NCBI GenBank assembly: GCA_946408865.1
Contig: CAMJTZ010000023.1
Coordinates: forward strand, 1 to 18,862
DNA: 18,862 nucleotides
Reading direction: 5' to 3'
From: an uncultured Clostridia bacterium
GTDB taxonomy: Bacteria > Bacillota_A > Clostridia > Christensenellales > Aristaeellaceae
A program made the translations under genes and the position numbers. Position 1 is the stretch's first letter. Each line of letters opens with the position of its first letter. The notes beneath the pieces were generated by a model. It worked only from the letters and a program-made list of their open reading frames with translations, had not been told where the DNA came from and did no database searches. This document shows positions 1 to 6,730 of this stretch, in pieces.

Positions 1-466
1 CAAGATCTATGAGAATTACCGGAACGGGACAGCAGTTCCGGATGGACTGGAAGAAGAAATATCCCGGATTAACGAGATAGAGAAAGAACTCGAAACGATC
101 CGCGCGGAAAAAGAGAAAGCCAGCGAGAATGCAGGAGAAACGGGAGGACAGATTCAGGAAGAGGGAAAACCTGCCTGCGAAGAAACGATTGCTGCTGAAT
201 ATGCCGCGAAGAATGATACGGATGTCCCCGTAATTGAAATTGAGGAAGAAAACGAAAAGGAAGACAACGGAGAATGTCCGCTGAGTTCAGCGATCAATGA
301 TCTGTTTGAAAACATGCCGCCGGTTGACAAAATGGTCGATAAGGTCAACAGTTCCCTGGATGATCTTGGGGAGAATCTTCGGAAGTTTTCCTCTGACTTT
401 GACAAGCAGCTGAGTGAATTTTCCGACAAGATGATGGGAAAAGACGAGAGCGACAAGAAGGAGTGA
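1..466 (+). CDS. C-terminal part of an acidic, helical protein of unknown function (5' end outside window)
   Basis: An open frame enters from the left edge (codons start at base 2) and ends at TGA 464-466, giving about 154 visible residues. The first 40 residues (KIYENYRNG, then a Glu/Lys-rich helix) look like the helical middle of small Clostridial proteins that start with an amphipathic helix and often end in a zinc ribbon. This is a resemblance from memory, not a search result. No zinc ribbon follows here. Instead there is a long Glu/Asp-rich, probably disordered linker and a final amphipathic helix of about 45 residues rich in Asp, Lys, Phe and Met. No signal peptide or membrane segment is visible in this part. 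The next gene begins 66 nt downstream after a small hairpin. The function is unknown. I am confident that it is coding but not of its family. Confidence 0.7.
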   Translation, partial: KIYENYRNGTAVPDGLEEEISRINEIEKELETIRAEKEKASENAGETGGQIQEEGKPACEETIAAEYAAKNDTDVPVIEIEEENEKEDNGECPLSSAINDLFENMPPVDKMVDKVNSSLDDLGENLRKFSSDFDKQLSEFSDKMMGKDESDKKE

Positions 467-472
467 CCGGAG

Positions 473-494
473 CCGTTATGGAAAAACATAACGG
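473..494 (+). terminator. Small hairpin after the first gene, possible weak terminator
   Basis: An 8-bp perfect inverted repeat, CCGTTATG and CATAACGG, encloses a 6-nt A-rich loop (GAAAAA) 6 nt after the stop codon. Only TTGATAAAT follows, with no real T tract. It may therefore be a weak or attenuating terminator, or just an RNA-stabilising stem between two co-transcribed genes. Confidence 0.35.
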
Positions 495-532
495 TTGATA
501 AATCTGAGACATCTGTCAACGGGAGGAACCGG

Positions 533-1129
533 ATGAGACATACCTGGCGATGGAGAATATTGTTTCTTGTATTTGTTTTCCTGTGTATGAGCACAACCGC
601 TGCAGCCGCCTCCGTTCAGACTGAACTGAGAGCGACAGAGTGGACATGGGACGAATCCAGTATTGCGTCGTTTGCCGGTACCGTATCCTATGAAGAACTC
701 CCATGTGAAAAGCTGCTGCTGCGGCTCTCCTTCAAAACAGATCCGGAGTCAACGAACAGCGGAGATGTTGTATTTCATACCATCAACGGAAAGAAACTGA
801 CAATCCGGAAGCAGCAGCCGGAATATGTATTTACACCGGAGGAACTGAAAAACTTCGATTTTACCGCAAACTGGAAAACGCCGGAAAACGTGTTTTTCAC
901 AAAGGTGGAAATTACATTCCAGGTATGCACGGATGACGGAAAAACGGTTCTCGGTGAGAACAAACTCCTGATGCAGCGGGACGCATCCGAACTGGCCAAC
1001 AAGGAAGACGGTAAATTCAGGCTTCGCGCTGATTTTTCCAAATGGACCCTTTGGATTGCCATTGCTGCCGGCGTGATCTGGGTGTCCGCCGTCATGAGAA
1101 TCCTGCTGAATCATAAACGAATGAAATAA
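533..1129 (+). CDS. Putative exported protein with signal peptide and C-terminal membrane anchor, function unknown
   Basis: The 198-residue protein starts at ATG 533, 7 nt after a good GGGAGG site. Residues 1-26 form a signal peptide: Arg-rich start, hydrophobic core, then an Ala run with a likely cut near residue 25 or 26. Cys18 does not fit a lipobox, so this is probably not a lipoprotein. The middle part (about 27-165) has alternating polar/hydrophobic strands typical of a beta-sandwich, with only two cysteines (58 and 132) that could pair outside the cell. Residues 171-189 form one hydrophobic segment followed by a positively charged tail (NHKRMK). The predicted topology is an extracytoplasmic domain held by a C-terminal anchor. 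It lies 13 nt upstream of cysS and is probably co-transcribed. I do not recognise the family. Confidence 0.75.
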   Translation: MRHTWRWRILFLVFVFLCMSTTAAAASVQTELRATEWTWDESSIASFAGTVSYEELPCEKLLLRLSFKTDPESTNSGDVVFHTINGKKLTIRKQQPEYVFTPEELKNFDFTANWKTPENVFFTKVEITFQVCTDDGKTVLGENKLLMQRDASELANKEDGKFRLRADFSKWTLWIAIAAGVIWVSAVMRILLNHKRMK

Positions 1130-1142
1130 AGAGGGTGTCTGT

Positions 1143-2549
1143 ATGCAGATTTATAACAGTTTATCGAGAAAAAAGGAAGAATTCAAACCGATTCATGAAG
1201 GACAGGCGGGAATATATTCCTGCGGACCGACAGTATACAATTATTTCCACATTGGAAATGCCCGCCCGTTTATCACGTTCGACGTGTTGCGGCGGCAATT
1301 GGAACGGGAAGGATACAAAGTCACGTTTGTCCAGAATTTTACGGACATTGACGACAAAATGATCCGCCGCGCCAACGAAGAGGGAATTACTGTAAAGGAA
1401 CTTGCGGACCGTTTTATCGCCGAATACTACAAGGACGCCAAAGCGCTGGGAATCCGTCCCGCCACGGTTCATCCGAAGGCCACGGACCACATCACGGAGA
1501 TTATTGATCTTGTCACAAAACTCATTGAGAACGGGCATGCATATGCTACGCCTTCCGGTGATGTATATTACCGTGTATCAGCGTTTCCCGGATACGGAAA
1601 GCTGTCCGGACAGCGGATGGAGGACCGTGAAGCCGGCGCCAGCGAACGTCTGGATGTGGAAACGGACAAAGAGGCTCCGGAAGACTTTACCCTTTGGAAA
1701 TCCCAGAAACCCGGTGAACCGTCCTGGGACAGTCCCTGGGGTAAAGGAAGGCCGGGATGGCATATTGAATGTTCCGCAATGAGCATGAAGTATCTCGGCG
1801 AAACGTTCGACATTCACTGCGGCGGAAAAGATCTGCTGTTCCCGCATCATGAAAATGAAATTGCCCAGAGTGAAGGCGCTACCGGGATGCCTTATGTTCA
1901 TTACTGGATGCATAACGGTTTCATCAACGTTGACAACCAGAAAATGAGCAAGAGCCTGAACAACTTTTTCACTGTGCGCGATATTTCGAAGGAATATGAT
2001 CTGGAAGCGGTCCGGCTGTTCATGCTGAGTTCCCACTATCGCAGCCCGATCAATTTCAGCCGGGATCTGATTGAAGCGGCAAACGCCAGTCTGAACCGGC
2101 TGTATACTGCTCGCGATCATCTGCGTTTTTGCGCGGAACATGGGGAAGAACGCCCGGAAAATGAAGAGGAAAAGGCATTTGCAGAGCGTATCCAGGGATA
2201 TGAGAAACGCTTTGACGATGCGATGGATGACGACCTGAATACAGCTGATGCGCTCGGCGCCATTTTTGAACTTGTAAAGGATGCGAATATTACCGTAAAC
2301 GAAAAGACAGCAAAAGCTGCGGCGCAGAAAGCGCTGGACAGCCTGATGGCCGTATGCGGCGTGCTCGGGATCCTGACCAGGGAAAACGAAGAAATCCCGG
2401 CTGAAATTTCCGCGATGGTAAAGGAACGGGAAGAAGCCAGAAAAAATAAGGATTGGAAGAGAAGCGACGAGCTTCGGGATGCGCTGAAAGAGGCCGGTTA
2501 TATTGTGGAAGACACGAAGAACGGCCAGAAGATCCGGAAAAATGACTGA
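1143..2549 (+). CDS. cysS: Cysteinyl-tRNA synthetase
   Basis: This class I aminoacyl-tRNA synthetase charges tRNA-Cys with cysteine in the cytoplasm. At 468 residues it has the usual full length for the family. The CysRS form of the HIGH motif, HIGN, is at residues 36-39, directly after CGPTVYN. Cys27 of that stretch is the expected first zinc ligand, with further ligands in the ECSAMS and HHENE regions. The KMSKS loop is at residues 267-271. The C-terminal helical and anticodon-binding region is present and ends in a Lys-rich tail. The start ATG 1143 follows an AGAGGGTG site. The stop overlaps the start of the ComEA-like gene by 8 nt (ATGACTGA), suggesting translational coupling. The identification is secure. 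Confidence 0.98.
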   Translation: MQIYNSLSRKKEEFKPIHEGQAGIYSCGPTVYNYFHIGNARPFITFDVLRRQLEREGYKVTFVQNFTDIDDKMIRRANEEGITVKELADRFIAEYYKDAKALGIRPATVHPKATDHITEIIDLVTKLIENGHAYATPSGDVYYRVSAFPGYGKLSGQRMEDREAGASERLDVETDKEAPEDFTLWKSQKPGEPSWDSPWGKGRPGWHIECSAMSMKYLGETFDIHCGGKDLLFPHHENEIAQSEGATGMPYVHYWMHNGFINVDNQKMSKSLNNFFTVRDISKEYDLEAVRLFMLSSHYRSPINFSRDLIEAANASLNRLYTARDHLRFCAEHGEERPENEEEKAFAERIQGYEKRFDDAMDDDLNTADALGAIFELVKDANITVNEKTAKAAAQKALDSLMAVCGVLGILTRENEEIPAEISAMVKEREEARKNKDWKRSDELRDALKEAGYIVEDTKNGQKIRKND

Positions 2550-2913
2550 TAAACTGCGAAAACAAATCGGATTAATCCTTCTGCCGACGGCAATCCTGAT
2601 GCTGCTGGCTGGTCTGTTGCCGCTGCGCACACCTTCCGGCGCGAATTATACCGGAACAGCACGGAATCCGGCGCTGCCTGAACAGCTGATCCTTCTTTCA
2701 GAACAGGATGGATTCAATACCGGCAATACGGAAACACTGTCCGCCTATCCCGGCATTGGTAAAGCAACGGCTGCAGCCATCCTGGCGGACAGAAAAGAAA
2801 ACGGACGCTTCTGGTTTCCTGAAGATATTCTGGCAGTAAAAGGAATCGGGGAAAAAAAGCTGGAACAGATCCGCCCGCTGATGATTACCGTAACAGAAGA
2901 AAGAGAGGAATAA
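2542..2913 (+). CDS. Short ComEA-like helix-hairpin-helix protein, membrane anchored
   Basis: The start chosen is ATG 2542, which overlaps the cysS stop by 8 nt; upstream in-frame starts lie well inside cysS. The product is 123 residues. Residues 9-28 form one membrane segment (LILLPTAILMLLAGLLPL). The C-terminal half carries two helix-hairpin-helix units, PGIGKATA at 70-77 and KGIGEKKL at 100-107, spaced as in the DNA-binding domain of ComEA. The usual ComEA SLBB domain between anchor and HhH is absent; only about 35 linker residues remain, so the protein is well short of the Bacillus type. In ComEA this domain binds incoming double-stranded DNA at the outer face of the membrane. A role in DNA uptake is inferred from the domain only, as no comEC or other competence gene is nearby. 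Its stop is 1 nt before the dnaX start codon. Confidence 0.8.
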   Translation: MTDKLRKQIGLILLPTAILMLLAGLLPLRTPSGANYTGTARNPALPEQLILLSEQDGFNTGNTETLSAYPGIGKATAAAILADRKENGRFWFPEDILAVKGIGEKKLEQIRPLMITVTEEREE

Positions 2914-2914
2914 T

Positions 2915-4564
2915 ATGCCGTATCGCGCTTTGTACAGACAATGGCGTCCGAAGGATTTTTCTCATGTTGTCGGTCAGCACGCTGTGATTGATACGCTGCG
3001 CAATCAGGTCGTAAACGACCGGATTGCGCATGCGTATCTTTTTTGCGGATCAAGAGGAACCGGCAAGACTTCCACTGCGAAGATTCTTGCCAGAGCGATT
3101 AACTGTGAGCATCCGAAGAACGGAGATCCCTGCGGCGAATGTCCGAACTGCATCCGGATGGAAAACGACGAAAGCCTGGACGTTATCGAGATCGACGCAG
3201 CCAGCAATAACGGGGTTGACGAGATGCGCGACCTGCGCGATACCGTGAAATATCCTCCGCAGTTCGGCCGGTATAAAGTATACATTATCGATGAAGTACA
3301 CATGCTTTCCACCTCGGCGTTCAACGCGCTTCTGAAAACACTGGAAGAACCTCCGGCACATATCGTTTTTATCCTGGCAACTACGGAACCGCAGAAACTT
3401 CCGGAAACGATTCTGAGCCGATGTCAGCGGTTTGACTTCGGACGGCTTTCCGTTTCGGAAATACAGTCAAGGCTCCATGAAGCGGCTGCAGGAAGCGGAG
3501 CGAACGTAAGCAACGGAGCCCTGATGGTTATTGCCCGGGCTGCGGAAGGCGGTATGCGCGACGCGCTGAGTTTGCTGGACATGTGTCTTGGATACGGGAA
3601 TGATATCAATGAACAGATGGTGCGGCAGATTCTCGGAACCTGCGACCGGTCTTTTCTGTTTACCTTTGCGAACCGGATCGCAGAATCTGATTCCGGCTCG
3701 CTGTTCCGCATGATCGATCAGCTGATGCGTGACGGAAAAGATCCTTCTGTATTCCTGAAGGATATCAGTTTTCATATCAGGACGCTTATTCTGGCCAAAT
3801 GCTGCCCGGAGGAAATCAGCGCTATTCTGGATCTCACGGAAGAAGATGCCGGTGAATTCAGGCAGCAGGCAGACGCGTTCACCATGACGCGTCTGATGCG
3901 GATCCTTGATCTTTTCATGAATGCCGAAAATGAGATGCGGTATTCTTCTTCTGCGCGTCTCAGTCTGGAAAATGTATGCCTGAAGTGCTGCATCCGAACG
4001 CAGGAAACGGATCCGCAGGCACTGAACGACAGAATTGAAATGCTGGAAAAGAAAATCGAGGATCTGACACACAGACTGGAAAACGGTGAAATAAAAGCCG
4101 TCCCGTTCACAAAACCCCGTGAAAGCGAAAAGACAGCTGCCGTTCCCGAACGGAAGAAAGCACCGGCAGCTTCAAAACCGGCGGCTTCCGTAAAAAACGC
4201 CGGAACTGAAGATTTCTCCAAAGTGTGGACTGAGACGATGAACCGTCTGGCCAGTGAGGCACCGGCGGTCTGGAGTCTGCTGACTCAAGGGACCGCAACG
4301 CTGGCGGATGCCGGAAACAACACAATCCGCTGGATGCCCGGAAAAGCGGATGGATCCGCCTTTTTCACCGGGACGCTGAACAAGGAAGAAAAGAAAGGGA
4401 AGGTAATCCAGGTACTGAAGGAGATTACCGGGACAGACTACAACCTGACCGCGGTGGACTTTACTGAGAACACTGCATCAGCGGAGGACAGTGAACAGGA
4501 ATATATCAACAGCCTCTACAATACTTTCGGAAAGGAACCGGTCGATGTTGTTGATCAGCTGTAA
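2915..4564 (+). CDS. dnaX: DNA polymerase III subunit gamma/tau
   Basis: This is the AAA+ motor of the replicative clamp loader. Walker A is GSRGTGKT at residues 45-52. Four zinc-binding cysteines are at 64, 73, 76 and 79, Walker B is DEVH at 126-129, and the SRC motif is at 168-170. The clamp-loader lid and collar follow to about residue 360. A coiled segment (about 370-390) and a Lys/Ala/Pro linker (about 395-430) lead into a tau-type C-terminal domain ending at 549. The start ATG 2915 follows an AGAGAGGAA site. In many Firmicutes dnaX is followed by ybaB and recR; here it is followed by a terminator and a convergent gene. A slippery heptamer in the linker (4192-4198) could yield a 431-residue gamma-like form. 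Confidence 0.98.
   Translation: MPYRALYRQWRPKDFSHVVGQHAVIDTLRNQVVNDRIAHAYLFCGSRGTGKTSTAKILARAINCEHPKNGDPCGECPNCIRMENDESLDVIEIDAASNNGVDEMRDLRDTVKYPPQFGRYKVYIIDEVHMLSTSAFNALLKTLEEPPAHIVFILATTEPQKLPETILSRCQRFDFGRLSVSEIQSRLHEAAAGSGANVSNGALMVIARAAEGGMRDALSLLDMCLGYGNDINEQMVRQILGTCDRSFLFTFANRIAESDSGSLFRMIDQLMRDGKDPSVFLKDISFHIRTLILAKCCPEEISAILDLTEEDAGEFRQQADAFTMTRLMRILDLFMNAENEMRYSSSARLSLENVCLKCCIRTQETDPQALNDRIEMLEKKIEDLTHRLENGEIKAVPFTKPRESEKTAAVPERKKAPAASKPAASVKNAGTEDFSKVWTETMNRLASEAPAVWSLLTQGTATLADAGNNTIRWMPGKADGSAFFTGTLNKEEKKGKVIQVLKEITGTDYNLTAVDFTENTASAEDSEQEYINSLYNTFGKEPVDVVDQL
4192..4209 (+). promoter_or_regulatory. Candidate -1 ribosomal frameshift site in dnaX
   Basis: The in-frame heptamer A AAA AAC (4192-4198, residues 426-428) fits the X XXY YYZ slippery pattern. 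A -1 slip would then read CGC CGG AAC and stop at TGA 4207-4209, giving a 431-residue product that lacks the tau domain. It lies in the Lys/Ala/Pro linker, where a gamma/tau split is expected. I see no stem-loop at the usual 5-9 nt downstream distance and no Shine-Dalgarno-like stimulator about 10 nt upstream. A AAA AAC is also less shifty in E. coli than A AAA AAG. Confidence 0.4.
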
Positions 4565-4565
4565 G

Positions 4566-4593
4566 AAAAAAAGCAGGCAAAATGCCTGCTTTT
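4566..4593. terminator. Bidirectional intrinsic terminator between dnaX and yajC
   Basis: A stem of about 11 bp (AAAAGCAGGCA paired with TGCCTGCTTTT) encloses an AAA loop. It begins right after the dnaX stop and lies 14 nt beyond the yajC stop. Seven A on the left give seven U for the minus-strand transcript; four T on the right serve the dnaX transcript. Confidence 0.9.
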
Positions 4594-4607
4594 AAACTAT
4601 ATGCCGG

Positions 4608-5006
4608 TCAATTCAGTTCCTGTGCGTCGTTTTCGATCTGGACTTCTTCCACGCTGCGGATGGCCCAACGGGCAACCACCATTGCAGTGTTGTCACGGCC
4701 GACGGACAGCTTGACGGTGTCATCCTGAATGCCGGTGATGGTTCCGTAAATACCGCCGATGGTGCAAATACGGTCTCCGGCCTTCAGATTGTTGAGCATT
4801 TCTTTAACCTGTTTATCTTTTTTACGCTGCGGACGGATCATCATGAACCAGAAAATCACGAAAACCAGCAACAGCGGACCAAAGGTAAACAACAGGGAAA
4901 CGACAGGGCTGACCTCCTGAACAGCAGCAGTGGCAGCGGCGGTAGGAGCTGCAGCGGCAGCACCTTCAGCAACGGCTGTTCCAATACCCAGAATACTCTC
5001 TAACAT
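4608..5006 (-). CDS. yajC: Preprotein translocase subunit YajC
   Basis: YajC is a small accessory membrane protein of the SecDF-YajC complex that assists protein export. The chosen start is ATG 5006, which follows AAAGGAG with 8 nt spacing; an in-frame ATG 24 nt further upstream lacks a comparable site. The product is 132 residues. A membrane segment spans about 34-56 and is followed by the family hallmark MMIRPQRKK. The soluble YajC domain (LKAGDRICTIGGIYGTI) comes next. The N-terminal stretch before the membrane segment is unusually Ala-rich (about residues 11-29). The gene is transcribed alone from its own promoter and ends at the shared terminator. Its common partners secD, secF and tgt are not in the window. 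Confidence 0.93.
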   Translation of the reverse strand: MLESILGIGTAVAEGAAAAAPTAAATAAVQEVSPVVSLLFTFGPLLLVFVIFWFMMIRPQRKKDKQVKEMLNNLKAGDRICTIGGIYGTITGIQDDTVKLSVGRDNTAMVVARWAIRSVEEVQIENDAQELN

Positions 5007-5036
5007 GGAGTGCGCTCCTTTCAAAATCATAGAAGA

Positions 5037-5065
5037 ATTATAACAAAAGAAAGATTCTCAGACAA
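5037..5065 (-). promoter_or_regulatory. Sigma-A-type promoter for yajC
   Basis: On the minus strand, TTGTCT (5065-5060) is followed after exactly 17 nt by TATAAT (5042-5037), with TG in the extended -10 position. The expected start is near 5030, giving a leader of about 25 nt that holds the AAAGGAG site. Confidence 0.75.
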
Positions 5066-5097
5066 GAGTATATGCTGAATAAGTACAAAGCAGTACA

Positions 5098-5466
5098 TTA
5101 ATGATTCCCGCCGGATACAGTACGGGTGGCAATAACATCTGCGCCTGTACCCAGAACATCCGGAATAATGATTTCTCCGGCGCGGACCGGAGCAGGCCGG
5201 GAGTAATTTCCCAGAAGTTGCATAATCGCGGGGATTTTCTCTTTCGGTACGGGACCGGATGTTTTGACGGAAAGCGGGAGACTGCTGCCGGAAACCGGAA
5301 TCACGGCGGTGATAACGCGGAGAGGCTCCGTACACTCCTGTTTTGCATAAACTGCTCCGCGCGGACAGGTGTTTCCGGCAACAGAGACAAAATTTCCGTC
5401 ATCAGAAAGAGAAACTGTCATACGGCAGCCAACCGGACAATTGATACATGTGATTACTTTATCCAT
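5098..5466 (-). CDS. DUF1667 protein, cysteine-rich partner of GlpA/GlpB-like oxidoreductases
   Basis: The start ATG 5466 overlaps the upstream oxidoreductase stop by 8 nt (ATGGATAA); the in-frame starts further up lie inside that gene. The product is 122 residues. Five cysteines cluster at the N-terminus (7, 10, 14, 34 and 45) in CINCPVGC and CPRGAVYAKQEC, a pattern suited to an iron-sulfur or metal site. The C-terminus has the DUF1667 signature ending, IIPDVLGTGADVIATR. In anaerobic Firmicutes this small protein usually follows GlpA-like and GlpB-like flavoproteins, as it does here, so it is probably an electron-transfer subunit of the same enzyme. That role is inferred from context. No clear terminator follows; a separate yajC promoter lies just downstream. 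Confidence 0.88.
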   Translation of the reverse strand: MDKVITCINCPVGCRMTVSLSDDGNFVSVAGNTCPRGAVYAKQECTEPLRVITAVIPVSGSSLPLSVKTSGPVPKEKIPAIMQLLGNYSRPAPVRAGEIIIPDVLGTGADVIATRTVSGGNH

Positions 5467-6730
5467 TGGATTTCTCACCTTCAATTCTGACTGTGATGGT
5501 CTGGTCTGTGAGCGTTCCGAACAGATCTTTATTTATGGTAAGGACTGCCATTTCACCCGGTGTGTAGATCATGGCTCTCTTGCGGAGAATTTCCTGACCG
5601 CCGCATTCGACAACAGCGGCGGCGTTCCGGAAAACGTCAGAGGGGCGGAACATGAGCTGTACGTCCTCCTGCGGCGCAGCGGAAATCCGTTGCGGTACTG
5701 TGCCGCGCACGCCCGGGCCGTCGCAGACTGTAAACCGGGACTCTGCATGGGAAGGGCTACGGATGAATGCAGCAGCGGCTTTTCCGGCCTTGAAGGATTC
5801 ACCGGAAACATGATCGACAAGGTCATGCACATGAAGAACATTACCGCAGGAAAAGATTCCGGGAACGGATGTTTCCAGATTATCAGAAACGACAGGACCG
5901 GAAGTCAGGGGTGATATTTCAACACCTGCTCCTTGTGAAAGTTCGTTTTCGGGGATCAGCCCGCAGGAAAGGAGCAGCGTATCGCAGTCGAAATGAATCT
6001 CCGTTCCCGGAACCGGAATACGTTTCCTGTCCACACGGGCAATTGTGACGCCGGTTAGCCGCTCTCGGCCTCTGATATCAGTGACCGTATGCTGAAGGTA
6101 AAGGGGAATTCCATAATCTTCAAGGCATTGAACGATATTCCGGTTCAGGCCTGAGGAATAGGGCATAATTTCAACACAGGCAAGGACTTTTGCGCCCTGC
6201 AGTGTCATCCTGCGGGCCATGATCAGGCCGATATCGCCGGAGCCAAGAATGACAACCCTTTTTCCGGGCATGAAACCCTCCAGATTTACAAAGCGCTGCG
6301 CCGTACCGGCGGAATAGATTCCTGCGCACCGGGTCCCGGGTGTGCAGAGAGCACCGCGCGGCCGCTCCCGGCAGCCCATGGCGAGAATGACAGCTCCTGC
6401 TTCGATCCGACGGAAACCTTTGGATGCGGATACGCAAGTGATCACACGCTGATCTGAGACCGACAGCACAGTGGTTCCGCATTCCACAGGAATATTCAGT
6501 TCCCGCACGCGGTCGATATCCCGCTGCGCGTATTCCGGACCGGTGAGTTCCTCGTGGAAACGGTGCAGGCCGAATCCATTATGGATGCATTGACGAAGAA
6601 TGCCGCCGGGCTCCTGCTCCCGCTCAAGGACAAGGATGGATTCGATCCCTTCCTCCCGCGCAGAGATAGCAGCTGCCAGGCCGGCAGGACCGGCGCCGAC
6701 GATGAGAAGATCAACATGCTGATTAATCAT
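5459..6730 (-). CDS. FAD/NAD-dependent oxidoreductase, GlpB-like second subunit
   Basis: The 423-residue flavoprotein has an N-terminal FAD-binding Rossmann motif (VGAGPAGLAA, residues 11-20). The family-typical GGILRQCIHNGFG stretch is at about 41-53, and a second nucleotide-binding motif (LGSGDIG, 161-167) is expected to hold NAD(P). This is the pyridine nucleotide-disulfide oxidoreductase fold found as partner of GlpA-type dehydrogenases in Clostridia, and it probably passes electrons between the dehydrogenase, DUF1667 and NAD or another carrier. The start ATG 6730 overlaps the upstream gene stop by 8 nt (ATGATTAA), and an AGGAGG site sits inside the end of that gene, so translation is probably coupled. 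A classical GlpB and a quinone-linked GlpC are not obvious here. The physiological acceptor is unknown. Confidence 0.88.
   Translation of the reverse strand: MINQHVDLLIVGAGPAGLAAAISAREEGIESILVLEREQEPGGILRQCIHNGFGLHRFHEELTGPEYAQRDIDRVRELNIPVECGTTVLSVSDQRVITCVSASKGFRRIEAGAVILAMGCRERPRGALCTPGTRCAGIYSAGTAQRFVNLEGFMPGKRVVILGSGDIGLIMARRMTLQGAKVLACVEIMPYSSGLNRNIVQCLEDYGIPLYLQHTVTDIRGRERLTGVTIARVDRKRIPVPGTEIHFDCDTLLLSCGLIPENELSQGAGVEISPLTSGPVVSDNLETSVPGIFSCGNVLHVHDLVDHVSGESFKAGKAAAAFIRSPSHAESRFTVCDGPGVRGTVPQRISAAPQEDVQLMFRPSDVFRNAAAVVECGGQEILRKRAMIYTPGEMAVLTINKDLFGTLTDQTITVRIEGEKSNG

Noticed and set aside
533..1129. Lipoprotein assignment because of Cys18 in the signal region
   Set aside because: The residues before Cys18 (VFL) do not fit a lipobox, and an Ala-rich cleavage site follows.
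1578..2630. Long minus-strand open frame (350 codons) opposite cysS
   Set aside because: It lies opposite a clearly real gene, shows no family motif and has no ribosome site. Such antisense frames follow from the codon use of the real gene.
5085..5098. Short GTAC...GTAC inverted repeat after the DUF1667 gene as a terminator
   Set aside because: The stem is only 4-5 bp with no T tract, so it is not a convincing terminator.
5369..5914. Plus-strand open frame opposite the GlpB-like and DUF1667 genes
   Set aside because: It is antisense to conserved, motif-bearing genes and has no ribosome site.
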